A stretch of 64,000 nt of DNA from positions 6,634,001-6,698,000 of the forward strand of contig NZ_CP078145.1 in NCBI RefSeq assembly GCF_019222765.1, in the 5' to 3' direction. The translations under genes and the position numbers were made by a program. The stretch is from Nocardia iowensis. Lineage in GTDB: Bacteria > Actinomycetota > Actinomycetes > Mycobacteriales > Mycobacteriaceae. The notes beneath the pieces were generated by a model. It saw only the letters and a program-made list of their open reading frames with translations. It was not told where the DNA came from and made no database searches. Shown here in pieces: positions 25,362 to 33,687 of the stretch (the first letter of the stretch is position 1; each line of letters opens with the position of its first letter).

Positions 25362-26381
25362 ATGACATCCCACAAAGCCGTCACCCTCGGCCTCGCAGGC
25401 ACCGGCCGCATCGGCACCTCCCACGCCGAAACCCTCAAAAACCTGCCCAACGTGGCCAACGTCCTCGTCGCCGACGCCGACCCCGCCCGAGCCCGCACCA
25501 CCGCCACCAAACTAGGCGTCGAATTCACCCCCGACCTCGACACCCTCTTCGCCGCCGACCTCGACGGCCTCATCATCGCCACCGCCACCGACTCCCACCC
25601 CGAGTTGATCACCCGCGCGGTAGACGCAGGCATCCCCGTCTTCTGCGAAAAACCAGTAGCCGCCGACATCGAAGGCACCCTGGCCGTCCTGTCCCACATC
25701 CAAAACTCCACCGTCCCAGTACAAATCGGCTTCCAACGCCGCTTCGACGCCGGCTACCGAGCCGCCCGAGCCGCCATCACCTCCGGCTCCCTGGGCTGGC
25801 TGCACACCCTCCGAGCCACCACCCTCGACCCCACCCCACCCCCCGCCGACTACATCCCCCGCTCCGGCGGCATCTTCCGCGACTGCGGCGTCCACGACTT
25901 CGACATCATCCGCTGGGTAACCGGCCGAGAGATCGTCGAGGTCTACGCCACCGGATCCAACCAGGGCGACTCCTTCTTCACCGAAGCAGGCGACGTCGAC
26001 ACCGCCGCCGTCCTCTTGCGCCTCGACAACGACACCCTGGCCACCGTCTCCCTAACCCGCTACAACGGAGCAGGCTACGACGTCCGCCTAGAAGCCCTCG
26101 GCTCCAAGGGAAACGCCATCGTCGGCCTAGACGACCGCTCCCCCCTCACCTCCGTCGAACCCGACTACCCCGCCTCCCCCTACCCCGCCTACCCAGGCTT
26201 CATGGACCGCTTCCGCCGCGCCTACACCGACGAACTCGCCGCCTTCATCTCAGTAGTCACTGGAGAACTCGAAAACCCCTGCAGCCCAGCCGATGCCCTC
26301 GAAGCCTTTTACGTGGCTGAGGCCTGTGAACTGTCTCATAAAGAAGGGCGACCCGTACGCACCCCCGAAGTTCGACGTTGA
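25362..26381 (+). CDS. iolG: Inositol 2-dehydrogenase (Gfo/Idh/MocA family)
   Basis: NAD-dependent oxidation of myo-inositol to inosose, the first catabolic step. 339 residues: Rossmann motif GLAGTGRIGTSHAETL, the EKPVA motif with the catalytic Lys, and DCGVHDFDIIRWV with the Asp/His pair. GGAGGAA precedes the ATG. It shares a strand with the LacI gene. Codon use differs from the neighbours: third positions are strongly C-rich and G-poor. Inositol 1- and 3-dehydrogenase activities cannot be distinguished from sequence. Confidence 0.93.
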   Translation: MTSHKAVTLGLAGTGRIGTSHAETLKNLPNVANVLVADADPARARTTATKLGVEFTPDLDTLFAADLDGLIIATATDSHPELITRAVDAGIPVFCEKPVAADIEGTLAVLSHIQNSTVPVQIGFQRRFDAGYRAARAAITSGSLGWLHTLRATTLDPTPPPADYIPRSGGIFRDCGVHDFDIIRWVTGREIVEVYATGSNQGDSFFTEAGDVDTAAVLLRLDNDTLATVSLTRYNGAGYDVRLEALGSKGNAIVGLDDRSPLTSVEPDYPASPYPAYPGFMDRFRRAYTDELAAFISVVTGELENPCSPADALEAFYVAEACELSHKEGRPVRTPEVRR

Positions 26382-26713
26382 GTCACCACAACCGACACTT
26401 GGTGCTCCACTAGGCGCCGCAGAACCGACAGCATCGGCGGACGGCGGCAACCACACCCGCTCACCGGACAGCAGACCCCCGCTAACACTCGCACCTCCGT
26501 CTCATCTCTACATAAATACGCAGGTAGCCGACATGATAGAGCTGCTTAAAGGCTCACCAGCCTAGGGGTTAGTCCATGCTGCTGGCTACCGAAGGTGGTT
26601 CGCGGACAGAGATTCGAGTGCCATCTGTCGGTGCCATGACATAACTTGGGCGATGCAGGCGAATGAGTAGGCACGAATGAGTTGAGCGGGCTCGTGGGCT
26701 CGAGGTGGTTGAC
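26382..26713. other. Intergenic left edge of the accessory island
   Basis: 332 bp without a convincing gene, tRNA or hairpin. Composition falls from the C-rich iolG to a more mixed sequence near 26500. This is where the accessory region seems to begin. No att-like direct repeat shared with the right edge (36511-36663) could be seen by eye. Confidence 0.4.
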
Positions 26714-27532
26714 ATGTCAGTACAGATTAGCGGTGGTGACGTCGCGCGGCTCTTCGGTTCAACAGGGAAGGCTCGCAGCAGGCTGCAGCGGTGGAAGACA
26801 CTGCCGGGACGCGAGTACGTGGCTGATGAGGTCCTTGGTCATGTCAGCTCTGCCATCTTCGACATCGAACCTGAAGCGATCCAGCAGCTCGAAACCGAGC
26901 ATCCGCTCGGTGACTTGCGCGAAGATTTCGACAGCACAGTCCCTCTCATCAGAGACTGGCGCCCAGACTTCGCGTTCTCACATCTGTTTCACTTCTGTCT
27001 GGAAGACCTGGGCAGGGTCTTCAGCTGGCAAGAGTTCCGCGACGACTGGAGCGCAATGCCGACTAGGCGCCCGTGGCTGCGGGACCCTGCCAATGCGATG
27101 CAACGTCGGGCCGCAAATTTCCTCGTGGAACGAAAGGGCTTCGCTGAGGACAGGGCGCTGGCTGCCGCGCGGGCCGCGTTGCAGTGGCGCATCGGAGCCT
27201 TCTACTACTCATTCCTGCGCGAAGCCTACGCATTGAGCTGGCTTCGTAGGCAAGGCCTGCCCGCACTTTCCCATCCGCTCGCCGATGCACTCTTCCGCGC
27301 TGATTTGTGGTGCAGCACTGCCGTTGTCAGCATCTACATCGAGAACCCCCACTACCGAAGCGGCATCCAAGGTCGCAAACATCCGGCGCAGCACTACCTT
27401 GGAGATCAATGCCACTTCGACTTCGTTGACCTGCGAATGGCCAAGCCCGGAAAATTCGGTACCGTCGCGTTGCCCACCGATGAAGAGATGCAGATCTGCG
27501 CCAACACGCTGCGGGCGAACCTTCATGCCTAG
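26714..27532 (+). CDS. Hypothetical protein at the island edge
   Basis: 272 residues, not recognised. The ATG at 26714 has GAGGTGG 6 bases upstream. The first 60 residues contain an XRE-like or winged-helix-looking stretch (GGDVARLFGSTGKARSRLQRW). The C-terminal third has a conserved-looking block, FRADLWCSTAVVSIYIENPHY followed by GRK, which could be a degenerate nuclease core but is not diagnostic. No membrane segment or signal. It stands alone, convergent with the membrane protein gene at 27770. Codon use is more mixed than in the inositol locus. Confidence 0.65.
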   Translation: MSVQISGGDVARLFGSTGKARSRLQRWKTLPGREYVADEVLGHVSSAIFDIEPEAIQQLETEHPLGDLREDFDSTVPLIRDWRPDFAFSHLFHFCLEDLGRVFSWQEFRDDWSAMPTRRPWLRDPANAMQRRAANFLVERKGFAEDRALAAARAALQWRIGAFYYSFLREAYALSWLRRQGLPALSHPLADALFRADLWCSTAVVSIYIENPHYRSGIQGRKHPAQHYLGDQCHFDFVDLRMAKPGKFGTVALPTDEEMQICANTLRANLHA

Positions 27533-27769
27533 CAAGAATCTCTACCGATGACCGCCGAGGACCACCAGATAGTGGACACCCGGCCCCGACGACATCGCCG
27601 AGACTGCCGACATCACCTCGCCGAGGGCCACGATTCTTGATCGCTGGAGTGGTGTAGCCGTTGACGTTGCCATTTCCGCTGCCCTGTCCAGGCGAAGAGT
27701 CCCCAGCGATCGGGCTCGTGGTATCGCGGAGGCCAGCAGATTGATCATCACCCGCTAAGTCGCGAACTG

Positions 27770-28123
27770 CTAGAGCAATGCAATCAGTGCAATTCCAACC
27801 AGTAGCGTCGTACCGAAAGCGGCGCCACCGCACAGAGCCGCCCTAGCGTGGCTAGCAGCATCTATACGGCTCAGTATTCCGGTCACCAGGCCGACGATGA
27901 CCGCCACGGCGAAGGTAAGGCACAGGGACAGCACCAGAATCGGAGCTTCGTCAACCGACCTAGCCTCGATGCTGCTCGCTGCGAGAGCCGTTGAGATGAG
28001 CCCATAAGAATCGCTTGGATTGCTGAGGGCTGCCGCCTCCTCGCGCGTGAGATAGTCAAGTGGTTGAGTACCTGGCGTATGCGCGGCGACTACCTCGCCA
28101 ACCGATGTGGTTACGCTATTCAT
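27770..28123 (-). CDS. Small membrane protein, two predicted helices
   Basis: 117 residues. The first 65 are soluble and polar (DYLTREEAAALSNPSDSYG). Two hydrophobic helices follow: about 71-92 (LVLSLCLTFAVAVIVGLVTG) and about 97-116. CGGAG precedes the ATG. It follows the helicase gene but is separated from it by a strong hairpin, so it may be independently expressed. No family recognised. Its place in the island could make it a membrane-acting partner, but that is speculation. Confidence 0.6.
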   Translation of the reverse strand: MNSVTTSVGEVVAAHTPGTQPLDYLTREEAAALSNPSDSYGLISTALAASSIEARSVDEAPILVLSLCLTFAVAVIVGLVTGILSRIDAASHARAALCGGAAFGTTLLVGIALIALL

Positions 28124-28172
28124 GTGGGCTCCGTTCTAGTTCGTCTATGGAGGTAGGCCGGGGTTTCCATGG

Positions 28173-28203
28173 CTGTCCCCACCCCTTGCCCGGGTGGGGA
28201 CAG
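28173..28203 (-). terminator. Terminator hairpin after the helicase gene
   Basis: Perfect 12-bp stem CTGTCCCCACCC / GGGTGGGGACAG with a 7-base loop, about 130 bp past the helicase stop. It likely ends the three-gene operon before the small membrane protein gene. Confidence 0.75.
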
Positions 28204-28331
28204 CACCATTTCGCCAAGTCCGTGCAGGCACGGAAGATCTTGGCGGTCGGTACTGCTCGTGCTGAGGAACATCGCTTTGTACGGATCGCGACCACCCGCG
28301 AGTTCCACGAACATTCAAGGATGGGCTGGAA

Positions 28332-30173
28332 CTAGGCGCGAGCGACAGGCACGTCAAGATGCCGTAGCAGCGCGCGTACGTCGGCGGCATCCATCCCGGC
28401 GCCGGCTGCTGGTTCCTCGTGTAGGTCAGCAAGTTGCTGGACTCCGGGGTCGTCCAGAATGCGGCCCATGAACTCGAGCTTTTCGTCAAGCCGCAGCTTC
28501 ACCACTTCATCTACCGTGTTGCGGGTAGCTAGAATCGTCACCCTCGTCTCGGTGCCGGGGGCCAAGCCAAGGCGGTGGATGCGGTCCAGGCTCTGCAGGA
28601 AGCGTCCGGCCATGAAGTCCCGGTCCACGTAAACGGCATCGTGGCAAACGTGGTGGAGGCTAATACCCTCGCCGAGTGTGGCCGGGTTCGAGATCAGAAC
28701 GTGGCAGTCAGGATTTTGACGGAAGCGACGTAGCTGTTCGTCACGGTCGAGGGTGCCGCCGTAAACGACGGCCGGGTTGTAACCCTCGAGCAGCTTCTCG
28801 AGAGTGGTCAAACTGCGTACGAACGTCGTCCAGACCAGTGTCTTACGGCCATGAGCGGCGTTGTCTGCGACGATTTGCAGAGTCTCCTGATACTTCGGGG
28901 AGAGCTCGTAGCTCGGCAGGTGCTGCAGAAGCTCGAACAGAGAATCGCTGGAAGATGGTTCCAGCGGCGGGAGCTGGTACTCGAGCGGTTCGTACTGGCT
29001 GGCCCCCTCCAAAAGCAGAGCTGGGCTGATGGCAGCCATCAGCAGCCGTAGCATCGCCCGGCCCAGTGCCTCGATTCCGCCGCGTGATCCTTCTGCGCGG
29101 GCAGAGAAGTTGCCCTTCAATGCCTCGTAGACCTCCGCGTGGAGCGGAGGCATTTCCACGTAACGGACCTTGGGTTCGAACGGTGGCAGACCGAGCTCGT
29201 GCTTAGTCGTTCGGGTGAACAGCGGGCGGAGCACCGAGCTGGCATAAGCCAAATCCCCGCCGCCGACGGCCTCTGTCACGACACGTTTGCCGTGGCCCGG
29301 CCATACGAACGACAGCAAATTCTCCAGGTCCCTCGCTCCGTTGGGGGCCGGCGTGCCGGTCAGGATCAGTCTCCTGTCTGCCAGTGGCCCGAGTGCCAGA
29401 CACGCGGAGCCGTAAGCACCGCTGGCGCCGAGTTTCATCCGGTGAGCCTCGTCCAACACGACCATCGAGGGCCGCGACCGTAACCAGTCCGCCAAGCTGC
29501 CCAGTGAACGGTCGAGCCGCTCGTAGTTCACGATGCGAAGTTCCGCGAGGGGGTCATCCGAACCCCCTGTCATCGCGGTGCGCAGCGGTTCCTTGAAGCA
29601 GGTGGAGCTCTCGAACTCCCATGTTTCGTAGGCCGACTTCGGCCCAACGACCAAAAGTCGCTGCGCTTCTCCCCGCTCGCGCATCGCGGCATAGACCGCG
29701 AGCGCGACACGGGTCTTGCCGGCACCTGGGACGCTAAAGTTGGCGCCGTGGCGCAGGGACAATAGCCTGGCGATGTCCCGCTGCTGAAACGACGTCAGAT
29801 CAGCGACCCACTCCGCGCCCAGCAGCCTGGCGACATCGGAGGGATGAACGGCGTAGGCAGTGCTTCCGGCGAGCTCATTATCAAGACTGCGCGCCACCGT
29901 GTCGGCGTCGTCGAGTACACCATTGACAAGCGCCACGAGATCTTGGTCCCAGTCAACGCCTGCATGAGTCCAGGTAGCCAGCTCACTGAGGTTGACCAGG
30001 AAATCATCAAGGTTCACTTCCGCGGACAACGGGCCACGCTGGCCACCTGTCGCAATCCGCGCGGCCAGCTGAGCGAAGTCGCCTTTGAAGGCTGGCAAGG
30101 TTCGAAGCTCCACGCGCGTTCGTGTTACGTCGAAGCCCAACCTCAGCGAGGGCGTACTCTCCGGAGCACTCAC
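28332..30173 (-). CDS. SNF2-type DEAD/DEAH helicase
   Basis: 613-residue superfamily 2 helicase or translocase. Residues 1-125 are an N-terminal domain of unknown type. Motor: Walker A SVPGAGKT (147-154), motif II DEAH (241-244), motif III LTGTP (271-275), motif V region SNPATLGEGISLH (495-507) and motif VI QSLDRIHRLG (527-536). It acts on double-stranded DNA by family analogy. ATG at 30173 overlaps the ParB-like gene's stop by 4 bp, so the two are translationally coupled. It is followed by a terminator. Likely the motor of a defence or DNA-processing complex. Confidence 0.92.
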   Translation of the reverse strand: MSAPESTPSLRLGFDVTRTRVELRTLPAFKGDFAQLAARIATGGQRGPLSAEVNLDDFLVNLSELATWTHAGVDWDQDLVALVNGVLDDADTVARSLDNELAGSTAYAVHPSDVARLLGAEWVADLTSFQQRDIARLLSLRHGANFSVPGAGKTRVALAVYAAMRERGEAQRLLVVGPKSAYETWEFESSTCFKEPLRTAMTGGSDDPLAELRIVNYERLDRSLGSLADWLRSRPSMVVLDEAHRMKLGASGAYGSACLALGPLADRRLILTGTPAPNGARDLENLLSFVWPGHGKRVVTEAVGGGDLAYASSVLRPLFTRTTKHELGLPPFEPKVRYVEMPPLHAEVYEALKGNFSARAEGSRGGIEALGRAMLRLLMAAISPALLLEGASQYEPLEYQLPPLEPSSSDSLFELLQHLPSYELSPKYQETLQIVADNAAHGRKTLVWTTFVRSLTTLEKLLEGYNPAVVYGGTLDRDEQLRRFRQNPDCHVLISNPATLGEGISLHHVCHDAVYVDRDFMAGRFLQSLDRIHRLGLAPGTETRVTILATRNTVDEVVKLRLDEKLEFMGRILDDPGVQQLADLHEEPAAGAGMDAADVRALLRHLDVPVARA

Positions 30174-31612
30174 GACTGCGGCTGCTTCACGTCCACCGCA
30201 GCGATGAGCCAGGCCAGGCCATCCCCGGGCAGGTCGATACTGCGCTGTGCCTCGACCGCCAGCTTGTCGAGAACGATGCGGAGCTGCTCGAGAGCATCGT
30301 CGAACGCCCCCTCATCGAGACTGGCATTGCCCCTCGACAGCACCAAGTCCGTGATCGACTGCTCCAGGTCTTTGCACGCTTCGTTGATCCGGTCCGGCGC
30401 GGCGAGACGCTTTCTCCGAAGGCGGATGTCCCGGCCCGCACTGTCGATGGCCTTGTCGAAAGCGTTCCGATAAGAGTCGATAACCGACGAGGCGGCAGAC
30501 TGCTCAGCAGGCGAAGCACTTCCGCCGATCGCTTCGATGACCTTCGCGCGAAGCAGCCCGTCAGTGATCATTCGCGCGGCGGCGACGTCCGCTCCAGCCG
30601 CCTTGACGGATCTGTTCAGCCCAGGAATTTCGACAGTAGTCGGAGTAGTCACCTCAGTTGCCTTGAACTCGGCGGGCAGAGTCTTGTCCAGGTAGCGGCT
30701 ATGAAAGTCCGCACCAATATTCCGGACGTCGGTTTTTGAGAATTCGAGCACGATGGCGGTAAGCCTGGCCTCCTTGAGAAGGTCGGCGCGTTCTTTACTT
30801 ACACCGTGCTCGTTGTCATACGCGCGGTAGAGCTCAGCCAGCCTTTCTTTGGCTCCCTCAAAGTCCATCAGTCGGAGTGACACTCCGTCGGCGGTGGCGC
30901 TGCGCCGGATCAGGTCCTGCAGCTGTGCGAGAACCCAGATGTCGCGCTCGCAGGACTTCGTGGTGGTGTGGAAGGCCTTTGCGATTACCGACAGGTCACG
31001 GCTTAGTTGGACTCGCTGCTCCTCAATTGCGAGCAGACGGTTGATGTAGGAATAGTCGCGTCGCTGGTCTGGGCGCAACTGCAGGGACAGCTCAACATCG
31101 TTGATGTCCTCCCACGTGCAGGACTCGGGCAGCACACCCACCCGCATGCTTGTAATGCCGGTAGTGGCTTTGAGTTCGCGAAGGGCTGCGCAACGGGTGT
31201 TTCCGTTGACGAGAATCCCGTCGCGGGTAATCAGGCCAGGCTCAATCTGCTGGTGTTGTTCCAGGCTCTCTATCAGACTGTCGAAGGCAGGGTCGCGGTG
31301 ATCGGGTTCCGCGGGCCGGATCGTCAGCAGATGCTGCAAGTAGTCCTGACCTCCCGAACCCCATGGATCCGCTGTGAGGACAGCATCGCGACCCGAATCG
31401 AGGCTGCGCTGCGCGCGGATACGGTGGGTGCCGGGGTTATAGAACAGAGTGTCCAGCGGCATGTCGATGACCTCGACATGCAAGGGCCTACCGCGCCACT
31501 CCACAGTCAAAGTCTCCGCAACCCCGTTGTTCTCGCGCTGCTCCTTCACCCGCTGCTCGACCAGCGAGCGCGTGCTGGCAGCGTTCGGCGGGCTCCCGAA
31601 GTCAGTGAACAT
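30170..31612 (-). CDS. ParB/sulfiredoxin-fold domain protein
   Basis: 480 residues. The ParB-like core ends in DGILVNGNTRCAALREL (131-147), matching the family's G-N-x-R-x-x-A box, after a DSLIESLEQHQQIEPGLI segment. A helix-turn-helix-like stretch follows (about 205-235: LSVIAKAFHTTTKSCERDIWVL). The rest is helical. GAGGAG lies 9 bases before the ATG. ParB-fold proteins bind DNA and may bind CTP or act as nucleases. Here, between a helicase and a zinc-knuckle protein, it is more likely part of a DNA-recognition complex than a partition protein, since no parA or parS is present. Confidence 0.82.
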   Translation of the reverse strand: MFTDFGSPPNAASTRSLVEQRVKEQRENNGVAETLTVEWRGRPLHVEVIDMPLDTLFYNPGTHRIRAQRSLDSGRDAVLTADPWGSGGQDYLQHLLTIRPAEPDHRDPAFDSLIESLEQHQQIEPGLITRDGILVNGNTRCAALRELKATTGITSMRVGVLPESCTWEDINDVELSLQLRPDQRRDYSYINRLLAIEEQRVQLSRDLSVIAKAFHTTTKSCERDIWVLAQLQDLIRRSATADGVSLRLMDFEGAKERLAELYRAYDNEHGVSKERADLLKEARLTAIVLEFSKTDVRNIGADFHSRYLDKTLPAEFKATEVTTPTTVEIPGLNRSVKAAGADVAAARMITDGLLRAKVIEAIGGSASPAEQSAASSVIDSYRNAFDKAIDSAGRDIRLRRKRLAAPDRINEACKDLEQSITDLVLSRGNASLDEGAFDDALEQLRIVLDKLAVEAQRSIDLPGDGLAWLIAAVDVKQPQS

Positions 31613-31683
31613 ATCTCAATTCTCCTCAGCGATAGGAAATAAAGTGGGAGCGCGCCGCGTGGCAACGGCCGACTGAAACTGGC

Positions 31684-32382
31684 TTATGCAGAGACATCGG
31701 GCACTGTCTGCATCAGAGCCGCGCGGACCTTGTCCCTGGAGTCCGCCGGCAACGTCCGGTAGGCCGCCCACAGGGCTTCCGCGTCGCTGAAGCTGCGGGC
31801 GTCCTGCTCAACCCAACCAGCCAGCATCTTCCGCTCGTAGACAGGCAAGCGGTCGATGCGTGTCAAAACATCGCCCAGGTCCGCAGTCAAATCGCGGCCT
31901 CCGACGCGGCACCGGTTGCACTCGATAACCAGTTGCACGCTGATCTCACCGGTAGGCATCCGGACTGACCGGCGAGCAACATCGAGCTGCGAGGCTACAT
32001 AAGTGCCGGCATACTGCTCACCAGGGCCGATCCCACACGAACGACACTTGTGACCATCACGCATCATCAGCGCATGTCGCTCAGCGGCAGTGACTGTGAC
32101 GCCGACCTTCCGCGTTGCCATGCCCGGCTCCCACACAGGGGCGCCCTGTTTGACGAACCGGTGCTCGTGTGAGCCCAGGGCAGGATCTTCCCGGTTTGTG
32201 TCGATGCGCCAGCCGAAGTCACGCAGGTCACGCATACGACGATCGATCTGCGATGTCCCGGGGAATGCCTCGCGAAGCTGAGATTTGGTGAACAGCTCGC
32301 CGACGCCGACATTCTGCACCAGCCACAGCGCCACGCGCTTCATGGCACCGAGCTTCGGATCTTCCCACGACGGCACAGCCAT
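31684..32382 (-). CDS. Zinc-knuckle protein with degenerate HNH-like domain
   Basis: 232 residues. About 1-95 look like a winged-helix region (SQLREAFPGTSQIDRRMRDLRDFGW). Then two CxxC pairs, CRSC (113-116) and CNRC (155-158), are spaced as in zinc-stabilised HNH endonucleases. The usual DH-x-I/V-P segment between them is replaced by SQLDVARRSV, so catalytic His residues are not evident. It may be a DNA-binding rather than a cutting subunit. AAAGGTGGG precedes the ATG. First gene of the operon with the ParB-like and helicase genes. Confidence 0.75.
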   Translation of the reverse strand: MAVPSWEDPKLGAMKRVALWLVQNVGVGELFTKSQLREAFPGTSQIDRRMRDLRDFGWRIDTNREDPALGSHEHRFVKQGAPVWEPGMATRKVGVTVTAAERHALMMRDGHKCRSCGIGPGEQYAGTYVASQLDVARRSVRMPTGEISVQLVIECNRCRVGGRDLTADLGDVLTRIDRLPVYERKMLAGWVEQDARSFSDAEALWAAYRTLPADSRDKVRAALMQTVPDVSA

Positions 32383-32500
32383 GTGAACCCACCTTTCAGA
32401 TAGGACGAGCCGACCTCGGTGCAGCGCCGATAGTGGCTGCTCGCCGGTGTCGCTTCCCCAATTACTGAACAGCATCGGCCCCTGGATCGGGAGCGTAGCT

Positions 32501-32607
32501 GTGTCCCAAACCGAAACAGGACAGCTGATGCACTGACGACCTGATGCCCTGACGACGGGGCAATTCAGCCCGTGTCCCGAGTTCTGCTATCCCGAAACCA
32601 GGACAGC
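32501..32607. repeat. Direct and inverted repeats in the divergent promoter
   Basis: Two copies of a composite element, GTGTCC ... CCGAAAC(C)AGGACAGC, at 32501-32525 and 32572-32607. In each, TGTCC and GGACA form an inverted pair. Between them lies a 16-bp tandem repeat, CTGATGCACTGACGAC at 32525-32540 and CTGATGCCCTGACGAC at 32541-32556. The 309-bp gap separates the operon starting at 32382 from the putative regulator at 32692, so these are probable operator sites. Confidence 0.7.
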
Positions 32608-32691
32608 GACAGTGTGTGGAACCTATTGGCCAGGAACGTTCCAGGAAGGACAATGTCTTGGTTCGTACCGACAACGTTGATGGAGCGAATC

Positions 32692-33474
32692 ATGCTGGTA
32701 AAGAGACGAAAAGCGTTTGCTGACCTGGATCTCGACAAACTGTCCCCTGCATGGCGAGACCTGGCGGAGGCGGTCCGTGTCCTGATCCGTCAGACTGGCC
32801 GCTCGCTCCGGGCAATCGAGAGCGCCATCAGGGAGAAGCTGGACGAACTGCGGAAAGAGGCAAGGGCGGACGAGTACAAGCTGAGACTCAAGTACGGGTA
32901 TCTGACCAAGTCGGTTCTATGGGACTGGGCCCACGGCAACCGCAAGCGCGCACCCAAGATTGTGCAGCTCAAGGAACTGCACAACCTGGCGCTGGCTAGC
33001 GCTGGCGCCGCGGACGAGGTCATCTCTTGGGATGACCTCGAGAGGCTTTGGCACAACGTCGCGACCAAGCCGGCTGAAATCGCTCCCGCCAGCGAGGCGA
33101 CTGTTGCGCCGGTCCCCCGGTCTGAGGGGGACCGGCGCAACATCGCGATCCTGGAGATCGCATGGCGGCCCGCTAAAGACCTGGCCACATACATTTCCGT
33201 CGGCAACCTCGAACGCGCTAACGGTCTCATCCGCCATGTCGGCAGTGAAGCAGATCCAGCTGAGACGGCCGATGCCGTCATCTCCTGCCGTGACTTGGGC
33301 ATGCCCGAGGCGACCCGAGCCATCATCGACTATGCCGGAAACCGGCCTGAACGCGACGTGCTGCACATCCTTCACTCACTTAAACAGCGAGGCAGGCGTG
33401 CCGATGCCGACGCCCTGCTGGACCGTGCGCTCACCCGCCCGAGGGGAGACGGCACGCTTCCCCGAGCCAGCTGA
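32692..33474 (+). CDS. Putative DNA-binding regulator with helical repeat C-terminus
   Basis: 260 residues from the ATG at 32692 (GGAG 7 bases upstream); an in-frame ATG at 32653 after GGAAGG is an alternative. The N-terminal part is basic and helix-turn-helix-like (RQTGRSLRAIESAI, then SVLWDWAHGNRKRAPK). The C-terminal 100 residues are TPR-like helical repeats (DLGMPEATRAIIDYAGN, VLHILHSLKQRGRRADADALL). It diverges from the helicase operon across the repeat-rich promoter, so it probably controls that operon. No named family recognised. Confidence 0.68.
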   Translation: MLVKRRKAFADLDLDKLSPAWRDLAEAVRVLIRQTGRSLRAIESAIREKLDELRKEARADEYKLRLKYGYLTKSVLWDWAHGNRKRAPKIVQLKELHNLALASAGAADEVISWDDLERLWHNVATKPAEIAPASEATVAPVPRSEGDRRNIAILEIAWRPAKDLATYISVGNLERANGLIRHVGSEADPAETADAVISCRDLGMPEATRAIIDYAGNRPERDVLHILHSLKQRGRRADADALLDRALTRPRGDGTLPRAS

Positions 33475-33687
33475 CGGCTTCTCTGAGCACGCTATTGACT
33501 TGATGTGACGACCGACGCTCCTAGTCACGAATAACCGGCCTTGGCCGAGCATGATCTCGTCGACAGCGTTTCGCCGCGACTTTCGCGGGTCAATGACCGA
33601 GCGGTCTGCGACGTAACACGGCTGGGTGCTCACCCTGCGCTGTGGCGTCATCGCTCCGGAGCGATATTGAAGGCTGCGCAACAGGGT

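Noticed and set aside
26560..26700. Possible tRNA or attachment site at the island edge
   Set aside because: No cloverleaf with a TTC loop and acceptor stem could be drawn, and no matching repeat was seen at 36511-36663.
27542..27751. 69-codon minus-strand frame
   Set aside because: No clear ribosome site and no motif; kept as non-coding.
28120..28314. 64-codon minus-strand frame overlapping the membrane gene start by 4 bp
   Set aside because: It runs through the terminator hairpin, has no ribosome site, and lacks family-like sequence. The 4-bp overlap is judged to be chance.
30170..31612. Plasmid or phage partition (ParB) function
   Set aside because: No parA, parS cluster or replication gene is nearby, and the protein is coupled to a helicase.
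32501..32607. CRISPR-like array
   Set aside because: Only two copies of each element with unequal spacing, and no cas genes anywhere in the window.
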